DNA of 64,000 nt from the NCBI GenBank assembly GCA_963377175.1, contig CAUJNA010002979.1:777643-841642 (forward strand). The letters run 5' to 3'. The stretch is from Effrenium voratum (Eukaryota > Sar > Dinophyceae > Suessiales > Symbiodiniaceae). Under the pieces are notes generated by a model that saw only the letters and a program-made list of their open reading frames with translations, was not told the DNA's origin and ran no database searches. Positions 20,866 to 31,362 of this stretch are shown in pieces. The translations under genes were made by a program, and so were the position numbers. Every line of letters starts with the position of its first letter. The stretch's first letter is position 1.

Positions 20866-22500
20866 CCATGGCGATGATGCGGACCAGGACCAAAAGCCGA
20901 GGCTGGCAAGCTTGTGACGCTACCGTGCCCGCGGTAGGCAGCGGCCAGGTATGTGCCTCTGCCTTCTCGGGATTGCATTGGCGCTGCTCGTGCAGCCGAG
21001 CACGGCCTGGGTCTTGGGACACATTTTTTTCGAAGGTTTTCGGGTTTCAGGAGTCCCTTGTCGCCGCCGCCCAGGACTTTGCTCGAGGAGTTCCTGGGCT
21101 GAAGGAGCATGAAGTCCCTCCTTTGCATGTTCTTGTTTCGTGCTGAGTGCCAGGACAGCATATTGGCCCAGTTCTCAGAGTTGCCCGCAGGCGCAAGCAG
21201 ATTGCACTTTGGCTCTTTCAGGCAAAACGGCACCCGTTGCATGCCGGAGTCGCTCGGCGCGCCGGGGCTGCGCAAGAGGACTCCTCCGACCCGAAGCCAG
21301 TTCGCATCTTTTGCCGGCTGCCGCCAGGACAACAGTGGCCAGGCCTGGGACACGCTCTTCTTCCATGAAGGATGCCAGCCATGTAAAAATCAGCAGTGTC
21401 CGCCTCCATGCGAAGTTCACAATGCTCTTGAAGTGTATTGGCAGACCCTTACCTTTTGACCCCCGGCGGCGAGATAGCATAGTTGATCTTTGTGACTGTA
21501 CAGGCAATTTGGGGCATTCGGGGAGCGAAAGGAGCTTTGAGTGTCAGTCCAGTGCAAGGGCATCGGCAAGGTGGCGTCTTTGACGGCTCCAGCAGCGCCA
21601 GCGGCAACCAGAGTGCTAGTAAACAAGCCGCGTAGGGTCGTGAACACGCGGACCAACATAACACGAAGCAGCAAGGACATGTTGGCACGCAAGAAGTCGT
21701 CCGCCGCCCAAGAGTGCTCATCAAATGCTTGAAGGCACTGGGCAAACATTGCCGACGTATCCAGCGGTAGGATTGGCCTTGCAGGCCCGTGAAGTTCAGG
21801 AATGGCCATGGCTGTGATGAGGGCCAGGATAAAAAGCCAAGGCCCGCAAGCTGATATGCTGCGCTGTTTGTTGTGTGGTTTTGCAAGGTGCGTGCCTCAG
21901 CCTGGGAATGCGCTGGCGTTGCTCATTGCAGTGGCCGAGCACGGCCTGGGTCTTGGGAACGTTGAGGGGTTGGCAGCTGACTCGTTCGGGCTTCAGGAGT
22001 CCCTGTCCGCCGCCCACGAGTTTTCGCGAGGAGTTCCCGGTCGGAAGGACCGTGAAGTCCCTCTTTGCGAATGTTCCTGCTTGTGCTGTGATGCGAGGAC
22101 CGCAACGGCGCACCGGCCCAATCTTCAGACTTGTCCACTAACGCAAGCAGATTGACCCTTTTCGCATCCTGCGAGCTTAGTGAGGCATCGAGCCAGCGCT
22201 GGTTGCATGCTGGAGTCGCCTTGCGTGCCAGGGCTGCACGAGAGGACCTTCGGACCCAAAGCTTGCAAGTTTGGACGATTGCAGTTGCCAGGACAACAAT
22301 GCCGAGGCCTGGGGGACATGTGCATCAGAACGCTGGGCTTCTTGGCTGCCAGGACCGGCTCCATCTCGAGGAGGCGGCGGGCCTTCAGAGAAAGCGACGT
22401 CCCGGCCTTGTCTCGCTCAGGTGGTCGCAGAAGCCAAACGGGTTGTGGACAACGGCACGCTGAAAGACATGCAAGTGGTCATGCGCCGCTTTAGCAGCAC
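20866..22500 (+). repeat. Diverged tandem duplication of a gene fragment
   Basis: Two units of about 700 bp (20866-21550 and 21805-22500) share GCCATGGC.GTGATG at the start, 'CGAGCACGGCCTGGGTCTTGGGA', an exon-like 'FQESL.AA..F.RGVPG' segment (21045-21105 and 21990-22050), and 'ACGCAAGCAGATTG' near 21190 and 22143. Identity is roughly 60-70% with indels. Both units have lost an open frame across their length. They look like decayed copies of one multi-exon gene. Confidence 0.55.
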
Positions 22501-22530
22501 GTCAATACGTTCGTTGTGGATTTGCAGGCG

Positions 22531-22665
22531 CGGTTGAGCTCAGGAAGAGTGCAGCTGGTAGATCCAGCAGGGAAGTGGAAGGTTTGGGTTAATAAGCCCG
22601 AATTGGAGAAGCAGCTGCGGAAGTTTGTGGCAGAGGCAGCAGTGTTTGCTTCCTTTACCAACAGG
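22531..22665 (+). CDS. Putative internal exon
   Basis: Bounded by an acceptor-like 'GGATTTGCAG' and a donor-like 'AACAG/GTCAG'. The in-frame translation is ARLSSGRVQLVDPAGKW, then 'WVNKPELEKQLRKFVAEAA' and 'VFASFTNR' (45 codons, no stop). Codon use and helical content look genuine. The next coding piece starts after 'TTTTCAG' at 22730. Family unknown. Confidence 0.45.
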
Positions 22666-22729
22666 TCAGATTCAGAAGCGCTTTCGTGACATTTTCAAAA
22701 TGCACGTTTGTTGTGGGTGCTTTTCAGGC

Positions 22730-23262
22730 CAAAGCAGCCAAAACGGCATTGGAGGAGGCCGTCCGTTCGAGCGCGTTCGAGCGCTCGGCGTGGGAGTCGG
22801 CCTGGGCAGGACCTGCTCCTGGTGCGACAGCAGCGGAAGACGGGCCAGCGGCAGGTTGAGAGCGCCCAGCGGCAGGTTGAAAGCGCTCAGCGGCAGGTTG
22901 AGAGCGCCCAGCGGCAGGTTGAGAGCGCCCAGCGGCAGGTTGAGAGCGCCCAGCGGCAGGTTGAGAGCGCCCAGGAGCAGGAAGCGATGGCGGTGAGGCG
23001 TCTCGCTCGAGCTGCCACCGTCTTGGAGACGGCGGAGGACTCGGGCAATGCGACAAAGGTGCAGGAGGCGAAGAAGGAGGTCCAGGAGGCGAAGAAGGAG
23101 GTCCAGGAGGCGGAGAGGAAGGTCCAGGAGGCGGAGAGGAAGGTCCAGGAGGCGGAGAGGAAGGTCCAGGAAGCGAAGAAGGAGGAGGCGAAGGCAAGCG
23201 GCCGGACGAAGGAGTCCGAGGCGGGCGGAGTCGGTCGCTTCCGCCGGCCGGCTGCGTTCTGA
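22730..23262 (+). CDS. Putative exon with two coiled-coil repeat arrays
   Basis: After an acceptor-like TTTTCAG, the frame ending at TGA 23262 has seven tandem copies of QRQVESA (22850-22980, a 21 bp DNA repeat), then 'QEQEAMAVRRLARAATVLE', then an array of VQEAKKE/VQEAERK heptads (23060-23190). Both arrays are 7-residue periodic, so a long coiled coil is expected. The first about 40 codons fit better in another frame (AKAAKTALEEAVRSSAFE), so an indel or small intron lies near 22835. The stop precedes the NTPase exon by 560 bp, so linkage to it is uncertain. Confidence 0.45.
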
Positions 23263-23821
23263 GCCGTTGGTCGTTGTGTGTGGTTTTGAAATTCCCCCCG
23301 CGGCCCGCACATGGTTTTGGTGGGGCTGCCCTGATCGCATCCAGAGAACCAGGAAATCCCAAGATAGCATTTTTGCAGATTGCGGCGGTTCGTGTCGTTG
23401 GCAGGCTCGGTATGGAGCCCCCATGAACGGATGGTTGCCTTTCCTTGTTGGAGGTCGGTCATTCCTGCCGGTCGACATTGATTGAGACGTGCCGTTGATC
23501 GTTGTGAGTGATTTTGCGCTTGCCCCCAGCCTGCTTTTGAAAGAGCAAGACCTGCCCGTCTGCCGTCGGGGAGAGGGAGGGCAAACTCTGATGTCTTTAT
23601 GTCTCTGCACCCATTGGGGTCCTGGCTGCTGAAGGCCCAAGTGCATTCTGTGAATGTTCTCTTTGATGCAGTGAGTTCAACCATACATTCCCGGCTTTGC
23701 ATCCACGGGCAGAGTTCCTGTTCGATGGTTTGGCCCGTTGTGCTGCCATTCCATCCCCTTCTATTGTTCAATTTTAGATGTACCTGCTCATATCTGCCTG
23801 ATTTGAAGTTCTTTTGCTGAG

Positions 23822-25762
23822 GCGGAGCCACCCGACTCGATAAATCCAACAATTGCTGATGTCCTTACACTCCTCCGCGCCCGATTTTGGAGACAGGCAC
23901 GGAGCAGTTGGTGCGAGAAGTTGCTCGCGAAGAAGTTGAAGTTTGGAGCAGCCGACCAACTGCTTGCAACAGTTGGGGCCACATGGGACTATTGTGGGAA
24001 GGAGGTGCTGCGTGAAAGCATGCAGATCCCCATCCAGAAGCTGCACGAGCAAAAGGGGAAGAACAGTGACAAACAGCTTCATCCTTTGTTCATCGCATTT
24101 GCAGGCCCAGGGCAAGGCAAGTCCCGGTTGCTGACAGAGTTCCCGGGCCTGGTCGAGCAGTGCTTGCAGAATGTGTCTGAAAGGCAGAAACTGAAATTCA
24201 GCAAGCAAACGACGAGCTTCATGATCAGCTGCGAGAACGGCCTCTCTTCCGGGGACTGGGCCACGGTGGAGCTCAATGCCCAACGCTTTGTGGCATGCCG
24301 CATGCTGTGGCAGCTGCGGAATGCAAACAAAGAGGCTTTTCGGGAGGTCGGCGCTCCAGAGACTTTTGCAAAATTCCGCGTCGAATGCTCCGATAGCCTT
24401 GTTGCAGAGGATGTCTTTGCAGCTGTGCTGTGTGATGAGCTCAATCATAGCACGGTGGTGATCGGAGTCGACGGGATGCAAGGTCTGCCTGGATTTACCG
24501 AGCGCAGTGATGCTGCGGGCAAGGACCTGCCATTCTATCAGGTGATGCAGGAGGTCTGCCGCCTCATCAACCAAATGGAAGGTCCCTTTGTCGTAGCTTG
24601 TGTGGCCGCTTTGCAAAATGTGAAGAGTGGACTTGCTGGCAGTCCCCAGGCCCGAGTTTTTCTGGAGCTGCCACGCGTGACCGCCGTAACCCGCAACAAA
24701 CAGCCGGTGCTGCCCGGCCACCGCCTAAAAGACCTCCTGGTCGAAGACATGGGCGGGCATGGCAGAGCTTTGGAGTGCCTTCTAGAGGCCTTGATGGAGA
24801 TGCCCAACGCTGCAGCAACTGCCTTGGTGGGTGCAGTTATGAGACAATTGAGGCAGAAGTATCCTGACGCCACTCAGATGGAGCCGGGTGCAGACCTCAA
24901 GGAACTGCTTCGCGCAGCTCTGTCAGGCAGATGGATTTTGTCTGGCGAAATGGTCGGCAATCTAGATCCTGAGAAGGTGGAGCTTATCCGCGTCAAGTTC
25001 AAGGACGGCGACTCCTCGCAGTACCGCATCGACTTGCCCTACATTTGGTTGTACTTGATGCTGAGTTTGTCTAAGTTCTCTGACGATTTGCAACCGTGGA
25101 ACTTGATGGACTACCGCTTGTTTGAGTCAGAACCAACCTGGCAACAGTGGGAAGAATTCAATGCCAGGTTTCGAGTGTTGCGAGCTTCTGCGTTTGAGGA
25201 TGGACAACTAGTTGACATTGCCGATCTACACAGGGGTGCAGTGATCCAGCCTGACAGCTTGAAAAGCACCAAGGTCATCAACCGGCATCTGCAATTTGCC
25301 AAATCCAGGAAGCAATTGTTGTCGAGGTCCTCATGCTGCGGCAATCCCAAAGCTCGGACAAATTTACTTAAGGGACTGGGAATGCACCAGTGCGTAGTTG
25401 AAATGACAAACCAAAACCTTACAGTGACGTTGACTGACAAACGTGTTTTGGTCGTGAATGCTGCCGGAGCTCCAGCTGCTGATGCCTTTCTCATGTTGGA
25501 AGAGGTGAGGGCAGAGGGCAACAATCACACGATCTCTGAATGTTTGCAATGCAAGAAGGGCAATTCTCCATTCATAGTGGAGAACGAGCGTGACAAAGCA
25601 TGCGACACAGCTGACATCCTGGTGCTTTTGCTGACAAGGACAGAGACTGTGCCACAAACCGGCGGACAGCGCTTGATCTTCGTATCTGAAGCGCAGTACC
25701 AGGAGTACTTTGGCTTCTACGCTGGTAGAGCCTTCTATCAAACCAGGGCGGCCAAACCTTGA
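23822..25762 (+). CDS. P-loop NTPase, unknown family (Crinkler/RHS-like?)
   Basis: An open frame of about 646 codons to TGA 25762. It has no convincing ATG at its beginning. The frame is open back to an acceptor-like 'TTTTGCTGAG' at 23821, so this is probably a large exon. Walker A is AGPGQGKSR (about 24106-24132), and a Walker B-like strand is VVIGVDGMQG (about 24457-24486). It is followed by 'GPFVVACVAALQ' and 'RVTAVTRNKQ', which could be sensor strands. The general plan recalls the P-loop ATPase module of Crinkler/RHS effector-type proteins abundant in protists, but I cannot confirm this. It lies within the inner PLV boundaries (11110-32120) yet looks host-like in composition. Confidence 0.6.
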   Translation, partial: AEPPDSINPTIADVLTLLRARFWRQARSSWCEKLLAKKLKFGAADQLLATVGATWDYCGKEVLRESMQIPIQKLHEQKGKNSDKQLHPLFIAFAGPGQGKSRLLTEFPGLVEQCLQNVSERQKLKFSKQTTSFMISCENGLSSGDWATVELNAQRFVACRMLWQLRNANKEAFREVGAPETFAKFRVECSDSLVAEDVFAAVLCDELNHSTVVIGVDGMQGLPGFTERSDAAGKDLPFYQVMQEVCRLINQMEGPFVVACVAALQNVKSGLAGSPQARVFLELPRVTAVTRNKQPVLPGHRLKDLLVEDMGGHGRALECLLEALMEMPNAAATALVGAVMRQLRQKYPDATQMEPGADLKELLRAALSGRWILSGEMVGNLDPEKVELIRVKFKDGDSSQYRIDLPYIWLYLMLSLSKFSDDLQPWNLMDYRLFESEPTWQQWEEFNARFRVLRASAFEDGQLVDIADLHRGAVIQPDSLKSTKVINRHLQFAKSRKQLLSRSSCCGNPKARTNLLKGLGMHQCVVEMTNQNLTVTLTDKRVLVVNAAGAPAADAFLMLEEVRAEGNNHTISECLQCKKGNSPFIVENERDKACDTADILVLLLTRTETVPQTGGQRLIFVSEAQYQEYFGFYAGRAFYQTRAAKP

Positions 25763-26040
25763 AGGCTGAATTGTTGCTGCTGTGCCATTTCCTGGCCTAG
25801 AATTGGATCTCGGGGCTCAAAGAATTGCGGAGCATGAGGAAAAAAGTTTCTGGGTGCAGAACGAGCAGATTGGGGAACCGAGGAAGGCCATGGAACGATT
25901 TAGGGGGCTGTTGAGACCTTTTGTTTCCTTTTCTCAATGCTTGCATTTTGAGGGCAGCCGGTGAGTGACGAATCAAACGCATGAAAATGTGGAATTGGCT
26001 ACATGCGATTTGGCCCCAAAGCCCATCAATATGCTAAGAC
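25763..26040. other. No gene seen
   Basis: Unique sequence between the NTPase exon and the integrase remnant. The last 40 bp (from about 26000) correspond to the 3' side of the integrase gene. No repeat or regulatory motif recognised. Confidence 0.5.
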
Positions 26041-26950
26041 ATGTTTTTTTGCCTTGTGCTGGCCCGGCCTCCTGGGCTGCCCCAAGAAGTCTTCCAGCTG
26101 CCTCACGGCCGCCGGTCTGCCACGCCTAGTCAGCCTGCCCGCAGCGTTGCCGCTGCCCTGGGGCGCCGGCAGGGCCAGCTTCAGCAGGGTCTCCCGCCTC
26201 TCGGTGCTGCGGACCGTCGTGGAGTCCACGGCCTGCAGCCGCTGCACGTCCCCGTACTGGGGGTTGAAGCTCCGGGCGGCGTTGGTGGGAGCCTGAAGGC
26301 CCCCGCGTCCTCTATGGCCTTGATGCGGCGGTCGGTCAGATCCTTGTTGTGCTGGAACTTGTCCGCGTTGTCTTGCAGCAGCCGGAACTCGGTGGCCGGC
26401 TGCCGCTCCACGTCCTCTGGGCCCCGTAGACCGTCTCGCGCGGCCGGGCGTTGTAGGCCCCGGCGGCCTGCTCGAAGTCTTGCGGGCCACTCGCGTGGCC
26501 AGGTCCTTCTTCAGGGTCTGGATGCCCCGGTCGATCACGGCCGTGGCGTTGCGGTCCTCGGGCCGCACGGCCTCCTCGGGCAGCTCCCGGTCCAGGGAGG
26601 CGAGCTCGTTGCCCAGGTCCGTGGTGACCACGAAGTTGCGCTCCTCGCCCACCAGCTCCCGGGTGGCCCGCTTGCGGCGCTCTTCTCTGCAGCGACTCCA
26701 CGGCCGCCTCCCTGGTGAAGACGTCCATGACCACGAGGCCGTACTTGGTCTTCCCCTTGGTGTTCTGGCTGAAGTCGATCGGGCCCCTCCGCCGCGGCGG
26801 ACTTGCCGAGGGCCCTGGGCCGCGGGGCCTGCACCTGCCGGCCCACGTCGGTCTTCAGGCTGCGTGACGTCCATGTTCCGCTGCCGCGCAAGGCGGTACA
26901 GCTTGCGGGGGTCCCGCGCATTGAAGTCGTCGGCCAGGACGTCCATTTTT
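26041..26950 (-). pseudogene. Inner PLV RVE-type (DDE) integrase, frameshifted
   Basis: On the minus strand from about 26950: 'KMDVLADDFNARDPRKLYRL', 'RQRNMDVTQ', 'PRPRALGKSAAAEG', then the first catalytic region (damaged here; LQADLIDFSQ in the 10.5 kb copy), 'VVMDVFTREAAVE', the second Asp in 'VTTDLGNELASL', and 'NATAVIDRGIQTLKKDLA' where the third acidic residue is expected. A basic C-terminal tail follows (about 26045-26330: 'LQDNADKFQHNKDLTDRR'). At least four frameshifts. RVE integrases of Polintons join element ends to host DNA. The gene follows the fibre gene on the same strand, as in the outer element. Confidence 0.75.
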
Positions 26951-26954
26951 TTAC

Positions 26955-29900
26955 TTGTTCTTCCAGCTTGTCCAGCCGGGCCTGGAAGCCCTTGCACACC
27001 CCCCAGAGCACGCTAGTCAGGTGAGAGTAGTCGAGGGTCACCATCTCCGTCCCGTCGCTCCACCTGGCGGTGCCCGTCAGGTTCTTCCACTTCGTTCCTG
27101 CGAAGTCGTCCGAGGCGAAGCCCAGCCTCAGGTCCTCGTTCATGTCCGGGCGCTTGTACTGCTTGGCCTCCACGGAGTCAAAGAGCTGCTGGAGCTCCGC
27201 CACGTCGGCCTCCGCCATCTCCGTCTTCACCCTGCTGTCCGACAAATTCGTGAAGCTCGTGTTGCAGACCACGTTGCCCGTGTTGCCTGCGATCACGAGG
27301 CAGCCGGGGTTCCTCTGGTTCGAGGTCAAGGACAGCTGCGTCGAGAGGCTCTTCGTCTGCACCAGCGCCTCGTCGTTGATCATGATCAGCTCGCACTGGT
27401 GCGTCCCACCGTCCCGCTCCAGGAAGACCCTGGCGCTCTGGTTGCCCAGCAGCCGCAGCTCCGGGCCGCTGTCGGAGGCCGCGCTGTTGTTGGACACCTG
27501 CAGCTTGCTCCAGCCCGCCCAGTTCTTCGTCAAGAAGAGATCGTCCAAGAAGTCGGAGGTGTTGGTCACGGTGAGCGTGTTGGACGCGAAGAGCTGCGGC
27601 GCGGAGACCGTGCCCGAGCTCGTCACGTCGCCGCACACCACGCTGCCCGTCGACACTCCGCCGCTCGTGGCCGTGAAGGTGCAGTCCAGGCTCTCGCAGT
27701 CCAGCGGGCCCGTGGAGGCCGCCCCGCTGACTGTCAGCGTGGCGCCCGTGAGCGCACCGGTGGCAGCGAAGCTCGCCGCGGTGGCTGCGCCCGAGGCCGT
27801 CAGCGTGCCAGTGGACACGTCGCCCACCGTGGTGAAGTTCCCGGCGTTGGCCGTGTTGTTGATGGTGAGTGTGCTGCCCGTGATTCCTGTGGCGGAGCTC
27901 AGCAGGCCCACGCTGGCCGCGCCGGTGATGCTCAGCGAGCTGCCTGACACGGCCCCTGTGGACGTCAGCGCGGCCCCGGCGACGGCCTGTGGCTGTGAGC
28001 GCAGCGCAGGAGACTGCGCCCGAGGCGTCCACGCCCGTCGTGAACACGTCCGTGCAGTTCACGTCGTTGCACAGCAGCTGGTCGCAGCCCACGTTGCCCT
28101 GCGCGGTGAGCCCGTCCAGCGTGGCCGAGCCCGTGAGGGCCAGCGAGTCCGCCAGCAGGTCCGTTACTGAGCCAGACTCTCCCTCGAAGGCGCTGGCCCT
28201 GATCTGCATGCTGTACAGGTCCAGCGTGCCCGCCGACTGCTGCACCAGCCCGGGGATAGACCCGCCGAAGGCTCCGAAATGCAGCTTCGCGATTCCGCCC
28301 GGCGGCACCGAGAAGTCCAGGCGCGCCGTGCTCCAGACACCCTGCGCGGCCGTGCCGAGGAAGGTGCCGGTGACGCCCACGTAGTCGTTGTCGGCTGCGC
28401 TGACGTACATCACCAAGTTGGAGGCCGTGCCCAGCCGGTACCGGCAGCCGAAGGAGTAGCGTCTCCCCGGCGTCAGGGTGTAGGTGCGCACAATGTTCCA
28501 GGCGAAGGCGCTCAGGGTCATGGCATAGCCCTCCAGCTGGAAGCCTCCCACAGCGAAGCTGGCCGAGGCCACGGAGCTCTGGCTGTTGGAGCGCACCAGG
28601 AAGTTGCCTAATGTGGTGAGCGTGGGTTCCAGCAGCACCTTGCCCAGGGTGGCCAGCGTGACGTCGTCGGCCCCTCCGTCGAGGAACTCGTGCTTCAACA
28701 GCAGGGCCGAGGCCGTCGTGTCTGCCTCGACCTCCGCTGTGTTGCCGGCCTCCAGGGTTGCGTCCAGGATCTGGAGGCCGTAGACGTCCACCGTTCCTGC
28801 CGTCTGGTTGGGCAGGCCCGGCGCCTGAAAATGCGCCCCGAAGTGCAGCTTTGCAACTCCGTTCGGAGGCACTGTGAAGTACATCTTGGCCGTGCTCCAG
28901 GCGCCCTGGTCACCCACGAAGCTGCCGTACAGGGGGTCGTAGACGTTGTCGGCCTCGGACATGTACACCACGAAGTTGGAGGCTGTGCCGAGCCGGTACC
29001 GGCAGGCGAAGAGGAGCTCTCGGCCGGGCGTCAAGTTGTAGGTGCGCACAATGTTCCACGGGTTCGCCGCCAGGGTCAGGGTGTAGCCGTCCACACTTAC
29101 TCCCGCGGTGTGCGTGGCCAGGACCACGCTGCAGCCGCTGCTGGGGCGAACCGTCCAGTTTGACAGTGAGACGTCCGTGGGGGCCAGGATCTGCTCTCCT
29201 ATGGCGGCCACCACCTTGTCGGCCCCCCGGTCGTCCGGAAAGCGCACGGCTATTTGCAGGGCCGAGGCCGCCTCCGTGACTCCGAGCTTGTCCGTGACTC
29301 CGAGCTTGAGGAGACCGTCCACTTGTGCGATGGTGTAGTAGCTGAGCAGCGCGGCTGCGATGCTCGAGGCCGTTGCCGTGTCCTGGTCGGCGGCTGAGCG
29401 GTACGCCACCAGCGCCGAGGTGATTTGGTTGGTTGTGAACACGTCCTGGTCCGGGCCCGTCCGGTAGGCCAGCAGCGCGCCCGTGATGGCGGCCTGCGCC
29501 AGCAGCGCAGCCGCGAGGGCCGCGTCCGCCGCTGCGACGGAGTAGCAGTCGGCCGTGATGCTCAGCGTGTCGTCGCCGTTGGCCAGCGCAGCAGAGAGAG
29601 GAGCCTCCAGATGCAGGTTGCGAACGACGTTGCTTCCGCGAACGAGCTCCCAAGTCGTGAAGCCCGCCCAGGCCGGCGCGTTAACAATTCCGCCTCCGGG
29701 AAGCTGCAGGGCGGCGAGCTCCGCGAGGATTGCGTCGAGGGCGCTCTGGAGCGTGGTCTCGCTGGCGGAGAGCGCGGCGTTCGTGGCGTACGAGGCCAGC
29801 AGCGTCGCGTCGGCCTTGGCCCCCTGGAGCGCCGTGATGCTGGCGTCACGGCTAGCAAGCTGCGCTGCGACGAAGGCCTCGGTGGCGAGACCCAGCAGGG

Positions 29901-30761
29901 CATTTGCTATCTTGGTGTCCACCTCCAGTGGAGTGTCCAGCCCGTCCACCGTGGAGAGCAGGGAGGCCAGCGCGCTGGCGTCCGCCTTGCCGAGGAGGGC
30001 GGCGTCCAGGGCCGCCGTGGTGACTGCGCCCAGGAGGGCCGCCGCTATCTTAGAGTCCACTTCTGAGGAAGTGTCGACGGCAGACAGCAGGGCGTAAGCT
30101 GTCAGCGCGCTGGCGTCCGCCTTGGAGGCCTGCAGCCCCGCGATGGAGGCGTCTCTGCTTGCGAGCTCGGAGGCCAGCGCTGCGGCGGCGGCGTGATCCT
30201 TGCCGCTATGTCTAGGGAGTGCTGGTCCACCACCGTCTTGAGGCCGTAGTTGGCCGCCACCGTTGCCAGCGTGGCGTTGTTGGCCGAGGCGATGGATCCG
30301 TTCATGGCCGCCGTGGTGCTGTAGTTGGACAGTTTCAGGTCCACGCCGTCCGGGGTGCTCTTCGTGGCCACCACGCCCTCCAGCACGTCGAAGGCCGACT
30401 GGTCTGCCTTGTTGGAGAGACCCGTGGTCAGCGAGCTCTGCAGCGCTGCGATGCTGCTTCCGTGCGCGGCCACCTGTCCGTCCGTGGTGGCCAGGGCCGC
30501 CGCCGTGGCAAGAGGCGCAATTGCCGGCGCCAGCGCGCTGCTGTCCAGCTTTGAGGCCAGCTCTGCGGTGACCCGGTCGTCCAGGGACTGGATGGCCGCT
30601 GCGTTGTTGCCGGAGGCTGCCGTGTTCACCGCCAGGTCCGTTACTTGCGCGTAGGGCGTCAGAGCCAGGGCCAGCTGCCCTGCGGTGACGCGCGTGCCGT
30701 CAGTTACCTCTCCGTTGTCCAGGACCTCCGGGATGTTGCCGGTGACAGGTCCTTCAAACAT
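26955..30761 (-). pseudogene. Inner PLV tail-fibre-like protein with S74 chaperone domain
   Basis: The start is ATG 30761 (MFEGPVTGNIPEVLDNGE). Order: about 330 residues of Ala/Ser/Leu-rich heptad-like repeats; 'SITADCYSVAAADAALAAAL' linker; two related beta-sandwich-like modules with 'NIVRTYNLTPGR..LFACRYRLG' (about 28800-29100) and 'NIVRTYTLTPGRRYSFGCRY' (about 28260-28520); a repetitive 'SGT(L)TASGAATA'-like strand-rich region; then a peptidase S74-type domain with SDSRVKTEM at 27215-27243 and 'LGFASDDF'. S74 domains act as intramolecular chaperones that trimerise phage fibres and cut themselves off at the Ser. Frameshifts near 30190 and 27990 break this copy. Confidence 0.8.
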
Positions 30762-30777
30762 GTTTACATATGTTTTC

Positions 30778-30811
30778 GCCGACGCCTTAGTCCAGTGGCT
30801 AAGGCGTCGGC
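30778..30811. promoter_or_regulatory. Perfect inverted repeat upstream of fibre gene
   Basis: GCCGACGCCTTAG (30778-30790) and its exact complement (30799-30811) are separated by TCCAGTGG, 17 bp upstream of the fibre start. The same element with one mismatch is at 4668-4700, and the left arm only survives at 35488-35500. Position suggests a control or mRNA-leader hairpin; function is inferred. Confidence 0.55.
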
Positions 30812-31204
30812 CAAGGAACTGAGCGCTTCTTACTCCGCGCTCGATTCCTGCCCGGACGGCGAGTTGGGTACGGGGCTCAACACGTCAACCACTGCGCCAC
30901 TCAAGAAGACTGGAGGGATCCAGGTGATGAAGGAAGAGAAGATGAATGAAGGAAATGGCCCTTCTCTCTCTCATCTGGATTCGCGAGCGAAGTGAGGAAG
31001 AGAGATGAAGGAGAGAGGAAGGGATGTCATGCTTCTTTCGTTCACCCTCCGCTCCGCTCCATTTCACTCAAGGCATTCCCAATCCGTTCCTTGTCTCCTC
31101 GTTGCCTCGCTTCCTTCGTCTCTCCAATGCAAAGGAGAAGAGATGGAAGAATGCCTTGAGAATGCCTTGAGACCCAGCGGCGAGGCAATGGACGAGAACT
31201 GGAT
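30812..31204. other. Non-coding, purine/pyrimidine-rich
   Basis: No gene. It contains GAAGAGA/GAGAGGAAG-rich and CTCCGCTCC-rich segments, and a short direct repeat 'GAATGCCTTGAGA' at 31150-31172 with its complement 'CTCAAGGCATTC' at 31067. It ends directly at the telomere-type array. Confidence 0.5.
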
Positions 31205-31260
31205 CCCTAAACCCTAAACCCTAAACCCTAAACCCTAAACCCTAAACCCTAAACCCTAAC
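31205..31260 (+). repeat. Interstitial telomeric repeat (CCCTAAA)n
   Basis: Seven perfect CCCTAAA units plus a partial unit, in the C-strand orientation. TTTAGGG-type telomeres are known in dinoflagellates as well as plants. The array is internal here: PLV sequence continues on both sides. It sits at the inner edge of the right inverted repeat region. Confidence 0.95.
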
Positions 31261-31274
31261 CCAGGGAGCGCCTG

Positions 31275-31362
31275 CGCCCAAGAAAGCGCTTGGATATGAG
31301 CAGAAGGCTTTTCGAGCCACAAAGCTCCACGACAGAAACGCACTTACAAGGCCAGAAACAGC
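31275..31362 (-). repeat. Partial direct repeat of the PLV terminal sequence
   Basis: The minus strand reads 'GCTGTTTCTGGCCTTGTAAG' and 'TGTGGCTCGAAAAGC', a diverged second copy of an internal piece of the terminal repeat (compare 31835-31890 on the minus strand). It joins the truncated ATPase at 31363, so the right end of the inner element is itself rearranged. Confidence 0.55.

Noticed and set aside
26535..26960. A true fibre-integrase fusion protein
   Set aside because: The two are in frame in the 10.5 kb copy and nearly so at 26.9 kb, but integrase has its own N-terminal sequence (MDVLADDFNAR...) in the inner copy. The joins look like deletions.
27178..29000. Arg/His-rich continuation of the long minus-strand frame (VHRGRVRQLAEHH...)
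   Set aside because: It is the wrong phase after a frameshift near 27990. The genuine fibre sequence continues in the neighbouring frame.
30788..30899. tRNA-like A-box words (TAGTCCAGTGG at 30788-30798; TGGCGCAGTGG on the minus strand at 30889-30899)
   Set aside because: No acceptable cloverleaf: the anticodon and T arms do not pair, the B-box is poor, and one A-box is merely the loop of the inverted repeat.
31205..31260. A real chromosome end
   Set aside because: The telomeric tract is short and PLV sequence continues on both sides.
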